This document shows, piece after piece, positions 50,407 through 59,533 of a stretch of DNA of 64,000 nt. Every line of letters starts with the position of its first letter. Positions within the stretch are counted from its first letter, which is position 1. Below the pieces are notes generated by a model, which saw only the letters and a list, made by a program, of their open reading frames with translations, searched no databases and had not been told where the DNA came from. The DNA is from an uncultured Christensenella sp. Its GTDB lineage: Bacteria; Bacillota; Clostridia; Christensenellales; UBA3700. Location of the stretch: assembly GCA_910584635.1 (NCBI GenBank), contig CAJUBA010000004.1, positions 1-64,000 on the forward strand, in the 5' to 3' direction. The translations under genes were made by a program, and so were the position numbers.

Positions 50407-50694
50407 ATGAAAAATTTAGACGATTCATTCGGACCGCAAACTAGGGAAGTATATACTAAACAGTCTGTTGATTGGCATATCGTGATTCATTGTTTAGAAA
50501 GTCTGAAAACGATGCAAAAAATATTCGACGATAAGAAGTTTAGCGATTTGTACAATCAACTGTTGACTTATGTAGACAAAAAGTTGGACACTCACTATAA
50601 TGGCGCAAGCAAAGATATGTATGTAATAGTAAAACAAAGCGCGACCGAAGCGGAATATGCGCGCTGGTTGGATTCGTTCAATAAGAATCAATAA
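50407..50694 (+). CDS. Small hypothetical protein next to the SLOG gene
   Basis: The 95-residue protein is helical, beginning MKNLDDSFGPQTREVYTK and ending in KQSATEAEYARWLDSFNKN. It starts 22 bases after the SLOG stop in the same direction, so it is probably co-transcribed. No signal peptide, membrane helix or known motif is seen. Confidence 0.6.
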   Translation: MKNLDDSFGPQTREVYTKQSVDWHIVIHCLESLKTMQKIFDDKKFSDLYNQLLTYVDKKLDTHYNGASKDMYVIVKQSATEAEYARWLDSFNKNQ

Positions 50695-50787
50695 CGTCGA
50701 TATTTTATTTAATATTCCTCCGCATAGAAAGAATAAAAGGAAAATTTATCCACAAACTACTATCAACAAAAGCGTGTGGAGGAAAAT

Positions 50788-51498
50788 ATGCAAGCAATTA
50801 TTATGGCGGGCGGAATGGGCAGCAGATTAAGACCTTTGACAAATTCTATTCCTAAGCCGTTGGTCAGTATTATCGATAAACCCGTAATGGAGTACGTTGT
50901 TGAAAACTTAGCGCTCGGCGGAGTAACGGATATTGCCGTTACGGTAGGCTATAAAAGCGAGATGATTATGGACTATTTCGGAGACGGAAGCAAGTGGGGA
51001 GTATCCTTGACTTACTTTGAAGAAAAGGAGCCTTTGGGTACCGCGGGCGGAGTAAAGAACGCAAGCGAGTTTATAAAAGACGACTTTTTGGTTTTGTCGG
51101 CGGACGGTTTTTCCAATATCGACATTTGCGATTTTTGCGATTATCACAAATCGCATAGACAGTCAATTACTATGGCGGTAAGATATATGCAGGACGCAAG
51201 AGGTTACGGACTTGTCAGGACGAACGAGGACAGTATTGTTACTTCTTTTGCAGAAAAGCCAAAATTTCTTTGTTCGGGGTTGATAAACATGGGCATATAC
51301 GCTTTTGATAAAGAAATTATCGACGAGATTCCCGAAGGAAAATGCGATTTCTCTTACGATATTTTCCCTAGACATATCGGCGATATAAAATCCTATTCGA
51401 CGGACTGTTTTTGGTCGGATATCGGCACTTTGTCGGATTATTATCTTACCAATCACTACGTCAGCGTTCATCCCGAAAATTTCGGAGTAACGTTCTGA
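50788..51498 (+). CDS. Sugar-1-phosphate nucleotidyltransferase
   Basis: The 236-residue protein is an NTP_transferase enzyme: MQAIIMAGGMGSRLRPLT is the nucleotide loop, with SIPKPLVSIIDKPVMEY after it, and VLSADGFSN near residue 105 holds the metal-binding Asp. It joins NTP and a sugar 1-phosphate to make an activated sugar, probably GDP-mannose, UDP-glucose or a similar product; the sugar cannot be named. The ATG at 50788 follows GTGGAGG; the GTG at 50776 is part of that site. It stands alone with a terminator after it. Confidence 0.88.
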   Translation: MQAIIMAGGMGSRLRPLTNSIPKPLVSIIDKPVMEYVVENLALGGVTDIAVTVGYKSEMIMDYFGDGSKWGVSLTYFEEKEPLGTAGGVKNASEFIKDDFLVLSADGFSNIDICDFCDYHKSHRQSITMAVRYMQDARGYGLVRTNEDSIVTSFAEKPKFLCSGLINMGIYAFDKEIIDEIPEGKCDFSYDIFPRHIGDIKSYSTDCFWSDIGTLSDYYLTNHYVSVHPENFGVTF

Positions 51499-51528
51499 TT
51501 TATACGAAAAAAATCATATTGCTTATTC

Positions 51529-51559
51529 AAAACGGAAGGTTCAACCCTTCCGTTTTTTT
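51529..51559 (+). terminator. Terminator of nucleotidyltransferase gene
   Basis: Stem AAAACGGAAGG (51529-51539) with CCTTCCGTTTT (51546-51556) and a T-run. Confidence 0.85.
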
Positions 51560-51650
51560 ATGGATAAAATAGAAGCCTTGGACAGAAGAATTATTTCTGC
51601 AAAAAACGTCAACTATCTTCAAATAAAGCCAAACTTTATCCGCGTTTCCC

Positions 51651-51679
51651 TTGAATTTTTATTATTTTTATTATATAAT
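51651..51679 (+). promoter_or_regulatory. Promoter of the RNase J operon
   Basis: TTGAAT (51651-51656), 17 bp, TATAAT (51674-51679); leader of about 44 bases. Confidence 0.78.
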
Positions 51680-51729
51680 TATACTTGCAATAATAAAGTC
51701 GGCAGAAATAAAAGACAAAAGGAGTCATT

Positions 51730-53412
51730 TTGGCAAAAAGACAAAAACAACTTGAAGTTTCGTTTTTGGGCGGAGTGGGAGAAATAGGTAAAAATATGAC
51801 CGCGTTGCAATACTCGGACGATATAATTATCGTCGATTGCGGTTCTTCCTTTCCGTCTTTCGACGATACTCCCGGAATAGATTTGATACGACCCGATTTC
51901 TCGTTCATAAAAGACAATATCGAAAAAGTCAAAGGAATCGTAATCACGCACGGACACGAGGATCATATAGGCGCGTTGCCTTATCTTCTCGAAGAATGCG
52001 GCAATATTCCCGTTTACGGTAGCGCGCTCGCTATCGCCCTTATAAAACACAAACTTACGGAAAAGAAACTTCCCATGCCCAAACTTCACGCGGTAAAGGG
52101 AGGCGACGTCAAACATATCGGTTTGTTTTCCGTGGAGTTCGTAAGCGTTACGCACTCGATACTCGGAGCGTTCGCGCTTTCCATATCTTACGGAACGGGC
52201 GTGGTATTCCACACGGGCGATTACAAAATCGACCATACTCCGATTGACGGCGAATGTATAGATTTGGCTAGAATCGCGGCGATAGGCAACAAGGGCGTTA
52301 CGCTCATGCTCGGCGAATCCACGAACGTGGAGAAGAAGGGTACTACGATTTCGGAAAGAGACGTAGGTATCACTTTGGAAAGGGTAATAGAAACAAACAG
52401 GGACAAGCGTATAATAATCGCTACGTTCGCTTCCAACGTAAACAGAGTTCAGCAAATTATCAATATCTGCGAAAAAGTGGGCAGAAAAGTCGCGTTTGAC
52501 GGCAGAAGTATGGTTAAAATATCCGAAATCGCGCAGGAACTGGATATGCTCAGTTGCAAGGAAAACACGCTTATTGACATAGAGGATATAAAGAGCGTGG
52601 AACCGTCCAAACTTTGCATAATATCCACGGGTTCGCAAGGCGAGCCTATGAGCGCTTTGACAAGGATGTCCAACGGCGAAGACAAAGACGTTATAATAGG
52701 CGACAACGACGTCGTCGTAATCTCTTCTCAACCGATACCGGGCAACGAAAAGGCGGTTTACGCTCTTATCAACAACCTTTATCGCAGGGATGCGAAAGTA
52801 CTTTACGGGTCGCTTGAACAACTTCACGTTTCCGGACACGCCTGTCAGGACGAACTCAAACTTATGCTTTCGCTCGTCAAGCCTAAGTATTTCATACCCG
52901 TACACGGAGAATACAGACATCTCAAAAAACATCAGGAACTCGCTTTGTCAATGGGCTTAGCCAAAGAAAATATAAAAATAGTAGACATAGGAAGCAGAGT
53001 CGCTGTGGGTAAAAAGTCTATACAGTTTATCGACGGAGTGGAAGCGGGCGAAGTTTACGTGGACGGTTTCAGCAATGTCGACAGTCTTGTGCTTCAGGAC
53101 AGAAAACAACTTATGACCGACGGCGTAGTAATAGTCTTGCTCAATATAAACGTTGCGGACAGACAACTTATCTCTTTGGATATACTCACAAGAGGACTTA
53201 TGTTCGACGAAGAGTTTTTGGAGAGCATAAAAGGGATAGTGGAAGACGTATTCAATTCGTCGAGTTATAAGGACGAAACGAGCAGAGGCGGATTGAAAAA
53301 CAGCATAAGAAAGAAAGTGGCGAGAGTTATTCTCAACAAACTCAAACAAAAACCGATGATACTTCCCGTGCTTATCGAGCAGGTAAAGGAAGAGCGGACG
53401 GAAGAAGAATGA
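51730..53412 (+). CDS. rnj: Ribonuclease J
   Basis: This metallo-beta-lactamase/beta-CASP nuclease degrades and matures RNA with 5'-exonuclease and endonuclease activity. The 560 residues show VSFLGGVGEIGKNM at the start, zinc motif HGHEDHIG near 75, the beta-CASP STGSQGEPMSAL near 298 and PVHGEYRHL near 390. The start is TTG with AAAGGAG seven bases upstream. It heads an operon with tRNA-modification genes; the next start overlaps its stop (ATGA). Confidence 0.93.
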   Translation: MAKRQKQLEVSFLGGVGEIGKNMTALQYSDDIIIVDCGSSFPSFDDTPGIDLIRPDFSFIKDNIEKVKGIVITHGHEDHIGALPYLLEECGNIPVYGSALAIALIKHKLTEKKLPMPKLHAVKGGDVKHIGLFSVEFVSVTHSILGAFALSISYGTGVVFHTGDYKIDHTPIDGECIDLARIAAIGNKGVTLMLGESTNVEKKGTTISERDVGITLERVIETNRDKRIIIATFASNVNRVQQIINICEKVGRKVAFDGRSMVKISEIAQELDMLSCKENTLIDIEDIKSVEPSKLCIISTGSQGEPMSALTRMSNGEDKDVIIGDNDVVVISSQPIPGNEKAVYALINNLYRRDAKVLYGSLEQLHVSGHACQDELKLMLSLVKPKYFIPVHGEYRHLKKHQELALSMGLAKENIKIVDIGSRVAVGKKSIQFIDGVEAGEVYVDGFSNVDSLVLQDRKQLMTDGVVIVLLNINVADRQLISLDILTRGLMFDEEFLESIKGIVEDVFNSSSYKDETSRGGLKNSIRKKVARVILNKLKQKPMILPVLIEQVKEERTEEE

Positions 53413-54005
53413 CGGACAGACTTGAAATTCTCAAACAGGTACACGACGGCGCGAGAAAGGATTTTATAATGATACTTTCCGACGAATGCGAAGAGGTGCT
53501 GAAAGGACTTTTTGAGGAGAACAAACCCAAAAGAGTTTTGGAGATAGGGACTGCTATAGGATATTCCTCTTCGATAATGGCGCTCGCGAGCGACTGCGTA
53601 ATCGATACAATAGAAAAAGACGGGGAGAGAATAGAAAAAGCCAAAAGGCTTTGGAAATATCTCGGCGTGGAAGATAGAATAAATTGCCATCACGGCGACG
53701 CGGACGAATTGCTTGCAAGCGTAACTGAGGGAAAGACTTACGATTTCGTATTTCTCGACGGAGCGAAGTCGGCGTATAAAAGGCAACTTGAATTTTTGGA
53801 GCCTTATATAGAAAAAGGCGGAATAATTCTTTGCGACGACACACTCTATTTGGGATTGGTCAAGGGCGAAGAAAAAGTCCCGCACAAACACAGAACGATA
53901 GTCAACAATATGAGAAAATTTCTCGTATATTTGGAAGAATCGGGCAAATTCGATTATCGACTTATAGAAAAGGCGAACGGAATTGCCATAGCGAGGAAAA
54001 GATGA
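53409..54005 (+). CDS. trmR: tRNA 5-hydroxyuridine O-methyltransferase
   Basis: The 198-residue protein belongs to the O-methyltransferase family with SAM motif VLEIGTAIGYSSSIMA near residue 42 and the metal-site FLDGAKSAY near 118. In Bacillus subtilis the homologue TrmR (YrrM) methylates 5-hydroxyuridine at tRNA position 34 to 5-methoxyuridine, next to the U32 proteins that make the hydroxyl. The same gene order here supports that role. Start and stop overlap both neighbours by four bases. Confidence 0.82.
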   Translation: MTDRLEILKQVHDGARKDFIMILSDECEEVLKGLFEENKPKRVLEIGTAIGYSSSIMALASDCVIDTIEKDGERIEKAKRLWKYLGVEDRINCHHGDADELLASVTEGKTYDFVFLDGAKSAYKRQLEFLEPYIEKGGIILCDDTLYLGLVKGEEKVPHKHRTIVNNMRKFLVYLEESGKFDYRLIEKANGIAIARKR

Positions 54006-55240
54006 AAAGATTGGAACTGCTTGCGCCGGCAGGCGATATGGACAAACTCAAAACCGCGTTGCATTTCGGCGCGGACGCGGTATACGTCGGCGGAAGTAAA
54101 TTTTCATTGCGCGCCAACGCGAAAAACTTCGGAGAAAGCGAACTTGCCGAAGCGGTGGCGTATACTCACGGCAAGGGAAAGAAAATATATGTCGCAGCGA
54201 ATGTGTTTGCAAACAACGAGGATTTCGACGGACTTAAAGAGTATTTTATATCCTTGAAAAAAATAGGCGTTGACGCGGTTATTATCAGCGATCCGGGAGT
54301 TTTGGCGTTGTGCCGCGAAGTCGCTCCCGATTTGGAAATACACCTCTCCACGCAAGCCAATACCACCAACAAGTATTCCGCTAAATTTTGGGCGGAGCAG
54401 GGCGTAAAAAGAATAGTGTTGGCGAGAGAAACGCCGATGAAAGACATATCTCAAATAAGAGAGTTTTTACCGCAAGACGCGGAGATAGAAGCGTTTGTAC
54501 ACGGAGCGATGTGCATAGCGTATTCGGGAAGATGTCTTTTGTCCAACGCGCTTACAGGCAGATCTTCCAATAAAGGCGATTGCGTTCAGGCGTGCAGATG
54601 GGAGTACAGCATTGTCGAAACAAACAGAGGCGGACAGCCTTTGACAATAGGTCAGGAAGACAGAGGAACTTATATCCTAAACTCCAAAGACCTCAATATG
54701 ATAGAGCATATCGGAGAACTTGCCGAAGCGGGCGTATACTCGCTGAAAATAGAAGGAAGAATGAAATCGCCTTATTACGTCGCTAGCGTAGTCAACGCGT
54801 ACAGGCAGGCGATAGATCTGTATTATCAGTACGGAAAAGACGCGAAACTTCCGACGGCGCTGACAGACGAGTTGTACAAAAACAGCCATCGCGAGTACAC
54901 GACGGGATTTTATTTCGGCGAAAAAGATACCGTTTGTCTTCAAACGTCCCAACCTAAATGCGACTACGAATTTATAGCGCAGGTAAAGGGTTACGACGAC
55001 GAAAAAGGCATGCTTGCAATCGAGATGAGAAACAGATTCGCAGTCGGCGACGATTTGGAGATACTTTCCGCAAACAGCGAATACGCGAACAGGATTTTGC
55101 ATATAGAAAAAATGTACGATTGCGATATGCAACCCGTTGAGGACGCAAAACTGGTTCAGCAACTGCTGTATATTCCTACCGATATAAAGTTGTCTGAAAG
55201 GGATATTTTGAGAAAGAAAAAACCTATTAAGCAATCATAA
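54002..55240 (+). CDS. trhP: U32 peptidase-family protein, probable tRNA U34 hydroxylase TrhP
   Basis: The 412-residue protein has the U32 signature EAFVHGAMCIAYSGRCLLSN near residue 163, with Cys residues that continue into GDCVQACRW, and the N-terminal LELLAPAGDMDKLK. Members TrhP/YrrO, named as peptidases, take part in prephenate-dependent hydroxylation of tRNA uridine 34. Only one copy is here where B. subtilis has two (YrrN, YrrO). The ATG at 54002 overlaps the trmR stop; the longer in-frame extension is rejected. Confidence 0.85.
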   Translation: MKRLELLAPAGDMDKLKTALHFGADAVYVGGSKFSLRANAKNFGESELAEAVAYTHGKGKKIYVAANVFANNEDFDGLKEYFISLKKIGVDAVIISDPGVLALCREVAPDLEIHLSTQANTTNKYSAKFWAEQGVKRIVLARETPMKDISQIREFLPQDAEIEAFVHGAMCIAYSGRCLLSNALTGRSSNKGDCVQACRWEYSIVETNRGGQPLTIGQEDRGTYILNSKDLNMIEHIGELAEAGVYSLKIEGRMKSPYYVASVVNAYRQAIDLYYQYGKDAKLPTALTDELYKNSHREYTTGFYFGEKDTVCLQTSQPKCDYEFIAQVKGYDDEKGMLAIEMRNRFAVGDDLEILSANSEYANRILHIEKMYDCDMQPVEDAKLVQQLLYIPTDIKLSERDILRKKKPIKQS

Positions 55241-55290
55241 TAAGACGTAGAAGCAAAAGATAAGACGAAAGCAAGAAAGGGCATAGAGAA

Positions 55291-56550
55291 ATGAAAAAGA
55301 CGGTATTGATTTTATATTCAGACAGGTACGATACCTCGGCAGTAGCGCTTAAAGAGTATCTCGAAGACGACGGAAAGTACGACGTCGTCGCGCTAAACGA
55401 GAGCAAGTACGATTCTATGAGACTGTTGAAGACTTACAACGGACTCTATAAATTCACATACAGAAAATCGCCCTTTTTCAACAACGTTATCGTCAATTTG
55501 CCTACCGCGGAAGTCAAAAGAAAGAAGGATAGCGACGGCAATATCGTCGCGTATAAGCCTAATAGCGAAACTTTCCAAAGATGGAGAAAGTTTGACAATA
55601 TCGCAATGAGATTCGACGCGGATTACGTAATTTGCACCAGTCAGTACACTATCAAAAAAGCGGTAATAGCCAAGGAAAAATACAGACTTAAAGGCAAGAT
55701 ATTCACATTGCTGACCGATTACGCGTTGCAGGATAATTTCGTAAATTTCGATTTGGACGGTTACTTCGTGATTACAAAGCGTACGAAAGACGCGCTGGTT
55801 AAAAAAGGATTGGACGAAAGCAAAATTTATATTATCGATATGCCGCTGCCTACTCCCGCTCCGATAAAGCGTACGAACGAAGAGATAAGAAAACAGTTTG
55901 ATATTCGCAACGACCTTCCCATCGCGCTTATAGTCGGAGGCAGATACGGCTCCAAATACGTTTACGACGCGCTTTTGAGCGTGTGCGACAGAGAGGAACT
56001 CAACTTGCTCGTTATGCTCGACGGCAATATTTCCGTGCAGAGAAAGTTCGAGCGTTGGAGCAAAAAAAATCCCGCGACCAACAACGTCTATTTCGTTCAG
56101 AGTTCAAGCGAACTTACGAGAGCGTATTTTATCGCCGATTACGTTATTTCCGCTCCTACCGCCGCGATTTGCTACGAAACGCTTTTGAGAAAAATACCGC
56201 TGATACTTATGGACGGCGCCAACAACGTGGAAAACAAAAACGCCAAGCATTTGATAGCCAACGGCTTTGCCTATTCGGGTATAAATAAAAAACGTATCGA
56301 CAAGGCTTTCGAGGAAATCGATAAGGACAATTCGGTTTGGGCGGAGATTTGCGACAGGTATTTCAAAAATGACGGAGCCGAACAGTTCCTAAAATGTCTC
56401 GATATTATAGACGAGGGCAAAAACCCCAACGAAGAATATCTCAACAGAGTAGAGGTGTCCGACGATAAGGAAATAAAAGAGCAGGAAGAAGGGACTGTTT
56501 TGATAGAAGAGAAAAAACGCAAAAAGAAATTCTTTTTCAAAAGGAAATAA
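55291..56550 (+). CDS. GT-B glycosyltransferase, MGDG synthase/UgtP-like
   Basis: The 419-residue protein has an N-terminal domain like monogalactosyl- or diglucosyl-diacylglycerol synthases and a C-terminal nucleotide-sugar domain: LIVGGRYGSKYVYDALL near residue 208 and the later APTAAICYETLLRKIPLIL (near 288), as in MurG/UgtP enzymes. It would transfer a sugar to a lipid at the membrane. The C-terminus is very basic (KKRKKKFFFKRK), fitting binding to acidic membrane lipids. Acceptor and sugar are unknown. It follows trhP after 50 bases with a GAAAGGG site. Confidence 0.75.
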   Translation: MKKTVLILYSDRYDTSAVALKEYLEDDGKYDVVALNESKYDSMRLLKTYNGLYKFTYRKSPFFNNVIVNLPTAEVKRKKDSDGNIVAYKPNSETFQRWRKFDNIAMRFDADYVICTSQYTIKKAVIAKEKYRLKGKIFTLLTDYALQDNFVNFDLDGYFVITKRTKDALVKKGLDESKIYIIDMPLPTPAPIKRTNEEIRKQFDIRNDLPIALIVGGRYGSKYVYDALLSVCDREELNLLVMLDGNISVQRKFERWSKKNPATNNVYFVQSSSELTRAYFIADYVISAPTAAICYETLLRKIPLILMDGANNVENKNAKHLIANGFAYSGINKKRIDKAFEEIDKDNSVWAEICDRYFKNDGAEQFLKCLDIIDEGKNPNEEYLNRVEVSDDKEIKEQEEGTVLIEEKKRKKKFFFKRK

Positions 56551-56561
56551 AGGAGATAAAA

Positions 56562-56849
56562 ATGGTAAAGCATATTGTGATGTATAAACTCAAAGATTCT
56601 TCTCTTGAAAACGCGCAAGCGCTCAAAGATAAATTTATATCGATGAAAGGAAAAATCGAAGTGTTGAAAGAAATCGACGCGGGAGTAGACGTTTTGAAAT
56701 CCGCGAGAAGTTTCGACGTGGTATTGACGTGCGTTTTCGACAGTTTGGAAGATATGGAGATTTACAAAAATCACGCGGTACATATTCCCGTTATGGAATA
56801 CGTCAAAAGCGTCGTGGAAGTATCTCACAGCGTAGATTACGTTTTTTAA
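56562..56849 (+). CDS. Dabb-family stress-responsive alpha/beta-barrel protein
   Basis: The 95-residue protein begins MVKHIVMYKLKDSS and ends HAVHIPVMEYVKSVVE, the beginning and end of the Dabb (A/B barrel) domain, with FDVVLTCVFDSLEDMEIYKN between. Members form dimers; their roles in bacteria vary and none can be assigned. AAAGGAG precedes the ATG; it lies between the glycosyltransferase and cyclophilin genes. Confidence 0.87.
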   Translation: MVKHIVMYKLKDSSLENAQALKDKFISMKGKIEVLKEIDAGVDVLKSARSFDVVLTCVFDSLEDMEIYKNHAVHIPVMEYVKSVVEVSHSVDYVF

Positions 56850-56894
56850 TGAAAATAAATCAATATATTAAATATAGGAGAAAGGAGTGCTATT

Positions 56895-57389
56895 ATGACT
56901 AATATTCAAATCAAACTGTTGGACGGCAGAGTAATGAACGCCGCTCTTGACGAAACCAACGCGCCTATCACGGTTGCAAATTTTCTTAAACTTATCGACA
57001 ACGGATTTTACAACGGACTTATCTTTCACAGAGTTATCCCTAATTTTATGATTCAAGGAGGCGGTATGGATCCTTCGCTTTGTCCGAAAGACGCGAAAAC
57101 CATAAAGGGAGAATTCCGCGCCAACGGAGTAAACAATCCTATCGCGCACAGGACAGGTACGCTTTCTATGGCGAGAACAAACGTAATGGACAGCGCGTCT
57201 TCTCAGTTTTTCATCTGCGTTGAGGACTGTTCTTTTCTTGACGGACAGTACGCCGCTTTCGGCGAACTGACGGACGAGGAAAGCATTAAAGTAGCGATAG
57301 ATATTTCAAAAGTAAAGACCGTGAGAGTAGGTTATTACGACGACGTTCCTTACGAGCCTATCGTTATTCAGTCTGTCGTTAGAGTGTAA
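56895..57389 (+). CDS. Cyclophilin-type peptidyl-prolyl isomerase
   Basis: The 164-residue protein has FHRVIPNFMIQGG near residue 44 (catalytic Arg), GTLSMAR near 96 and SSQFFICVED near 110, the core of cyclophilins that speed proline isomerisation. There is no signal peptide, so it is cytosolic. It lacks the usual Trp of cyclosporin-sensitive enzymes in the visible FGELTDEE region. AGGAGAAAGGAG precedes the ATG. It is the last gene of the RNase J operon before the terminator at 57434-57472. Confidence 0.92.
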   Translation: MTNIQIKLLDGRVMNAALDETNAPITVANFLKLIDNGFYNGLIFHRVIPNFMIQGGGMDPSLCPKDAKTIKGEFRANGVNNPIAHRTGTLSMARTNVMDSASSQFFICVEDCSFLDGQYAAFGELTDEESIKVAIDISKVKTVRVGYYDDVPYEPIVIQSVVRV

Positions 57390-57433
57390 TTAAAATATCA
57401 AAATACGAATACGCCGACGTTTTGTCGGCGCGC

Positions 57434-57472
57434 AAAAACGCTCCCTTGTATTGTCGTACGGGGAGCGTTTTT
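57434..57472 (+). terminator. Terminator after cyclophilin gene
   Basis: Stem AAAAACGCTCCC (57434-57445) with GGGAGCGTTTTT (57461-57472). A smaller CGCCGACG/CGTCGGCG-type hairpin precedes it at 57411-57430. Confidence 0.85.
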
Positions 57473-57537
57473 AATACCGCTTATATGAAAATATAGAATC
57501 TTTATTTTTGTATTGTTGTCGCAATTTTTTACTAAAA

Positions 57538-58074
57538 TCAATGGAGGTAAAGTTTTGTCGCATTTTTGTCAAACAAAGAAAAGGATTTGCTTTTTATCGG
57601 CAAAGGACAGAGTATCCAGGCTACGCAGATTGAAATCGCGAATGCGTTGACGTCTATATTGCCTGCGAGTAGGAATAGTATTCCGTAGGAAAACAGTATC
57701 GACGTTATGCTCAGATACAGTCTTTTTGCAGGGCGGAATAGTATAATTGAAATCGCAACTATCCCCAAAGATACGGCAAGATAGGAGAATGCGAACCCGT
57801 CTACGAATTCGGATATGTTCAGCCAAAACGCCACAGTTATAGATATAGGGATTATTTCTATCAAATCGCCGATTGATATATCGACGTAAAGCGATAAGAA
57901 TACAAACGCTACGGCTGTGAATATAAAGAGCAAGTAGTCGTTTTGAGAAATAAGCGACATAGCGTAAAATGCGCAGAATACTATCCATATTGCCGCGTTT
58001 CTTATAAATCCGTCAGGGTAAAATAACAAAGTCAACGCCAAATAAGCGACGCTTGACACAATCAGCAACTCCAT
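57538..58074 (-). CDS. Small integral membrane protein of unknown function
   Basis: The 178-residue protein is nearly all hydrophobic, with about six membrane helices and short loops, and a polar C-terminus (KSKSFSLFDKNATKLYLH). It shows no transporter or enzyme motif. The ribosome site before the ATG is poor. It lies alone, antisense between two plus-strand operons. Confidence 0.6.
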   Translation of the reverse strand: MELLIVSSVAYLALTLLFYPDGFIRNAAIWIVFCAFYAMSLISQNDYLLFIFTAVAFVFLSLYVDISIGDLIEIIPISITVAFWLNISEFVDGFAFSYLAVSLGIVAISIILFRPAKRLYLSITSILFSYGILFLLAGNIDVNAFAISICVAWILCPLPIKSKSFSLFDKNATKLYLH

Positions 58075-58125
58075 AAAGATGTTATGCGCATAATCTCGCT
58101 TGTTATGAATTGAGCGGACAAATAC

Positions 58126-58154
58126 TTTACATAATCGCTTTTATATTATATAAT
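58126..58154 (+). promoter_or_regulatory. Promoter of DUF512-der
   Basis: TTTACA (58126-58131), 17 bp, TATAAT (58149-58154); predicted leader of about 50 bases. Confidence 0.75.
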
Positions 58155-58210
58155 TTATAAAGGATAAAGTCGGATGATTTTCGGCGGAGTTTTGAATTGG
58201 AAGTATTATT

Positions 58211-59533
58211 ATGGCAATTATTACCGCAATAGACAAAGGAAGCATTGGCGAGGAATTGGGGTTGGAAGTCGGCGACGAACTTCTCGGTTTCAACGGCGAA
58301 AAAATCATAGACGTACTCGATTACGTCTATTACGACTCGCAGGATTCTTTTGTTTTGAATATCAAGGCTAAGCAAGGCGACGTTGTAGACATAGAGATAG
58401 AAAAGGACGAAAACGAAACCTTGGGACTCACGCTTGACGAAAGCGCGCAATTGGAGCCTATGCGCTGCAAAAACAAATGTCTGTTTTGTTTCGTAGATCA
58501 GTTGCCAAAGGGTATGAGAGAGACGCTTTACGTCAAAGACGACGATTACAGACTTAGTTTTGTTAGCGGAAATTACGTTACTTTCAGCAATATCGGGCAG
58601 AAAGAACTCGATAGAATAGTAAAACTCGGTCTTTCTCCTCTCTACATTTCAGTTCACGCTTACGATAGGGACGTCAAGACAAAACTCGTCAGCAATCCCG
58701 AATCGGCGAAAGTCTTCGAGAAAATGAAATTTCTCGCTTCGCATTCTATAAAAATGCACACTCAAATCGTGCTTTGCAAAGGATTGAACGACGGCGACGT
58801 TCTTGCTCAAACGCTCGAAGAATTGAGAAATCTTTATCCGCAAGTTCTATCCGTCGCTATTATACCGGTAGGATTGACCTGTCATAGAAACGGACTCTAT
58901 CCGTTGGAACAGTTTGACGAAAGGTCCTCGCAAGAAGTAGTGCGACAGGTGGAGAAATTCAACGAGAGTTGCGGCGGGGATTTCTGTTGGTGCAGCGACG
59001 AATTTTATATAAAAGCGGGACTTGAAATGCCCGATTATTCCAAGTACGGAGATTTCTCTCAGATAGAAAACGGCGTGGGACTTTGCGCGGAGTTTTCCAA
59101 TTCTTTCGATATGGCGCTGGAAAAAGCGGCGCCGAGCGACGCGGATTTGGAAATCGCGATAATAACGGGACAGTCGTTCAAGAAAATACTTGCAGGGTTA
59201 TGCGAAAACCTCAAAGAAAAGTTTCCCAACGTAAAGATAAGAATTTGCGATATATACAACGACTTTTTCGGTAGAAGCATTACGGTATCGGGGTTGATTA
59301 CGCCGACGGATATAATAAAGCAGGTAAAAGATATGCCGAAGTATTCGGTAATACCGTCTACGATGCTCAGAGAGTTTACCGATACATTCCTTGACGGCTA
59401 TACGGTCGAGGAACTGGAAAAAGCGATAAACAGTAAGATTTTGATTTCGCGCGGAGGAGAAAGTCTTGTGGGAATAATAAGCGAGTTGACGGCAGAGCGC
59501 GATAATACAAAGAAAAAGCGAGGTAATTTATGA
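58211..59533 (+). CDS. DUF512 protein: PDZ-like plus radical-SAM-like domain
   Basis: The 440-residue protein starts with a PDZ-like domain (residues 1-70: GSIGEELGLEVGDELLGFNG), then CKNKCLFCF with Cys86, Cys90 and Cys93 in the CxxxCxxC spacing of radical SAM enzymes, then a TIM-barrel-like region (YISVHAYDRDVKTKL) and a C-terminal DUF512 part. It probably holds a 4Fe-4S cluster; substrate unknown. In Clostridia it commonly precedes der, as here, with an ATGA overlap that couples the two. A link to ribosome assembly is inferred from that neighbour. Confidence 0.88.
   Translation: MAIITAIDKGSIGEELGLEVGDELLGFNGEKIIDVLDYVYYDSQDSFVLNIKAKQGDVVDIEIEKDENETLGLTLDESAQLEPMRCKNKCLFCFVDQLPKGMRETLYVKDDDYRLSFVSGNYVTFSNIGQKELDRIVKLGLSPLYISVHAYDRDVKTKLVSNPESAKVFEKMKFLASHSIKMHTQIVLCKGLNDGDVLAQTLEELRNLYPQVLSVAIIPVGLTCHRNGLYPLEQFDERSSQEVVRQVEKFNESCGGDFCWCSDEFYIKAGLEMPDYSKYGDFSQIENGVGLCAEFSNSFDMALEKAAPSDADLEIAIITGQSFKKILAGLCENLKEKFPNVKIRICDIYNDFFGRSITVSGLITPTDIIKQVKDMPKYSVIPSTMLREFTDTFLDGYTVEELEKAINSKILISRGGESLVGIISELTAERDNTKKKRGNL

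Noticed and set aside
53831..54001. Upstream extension of the U32-family protein
   Set aside because: It would overlap the methyltransferase gene by 171 bases; the ATG at 54002 has an ATGA overlap and begins with the family's conserved LELLAPAGD.
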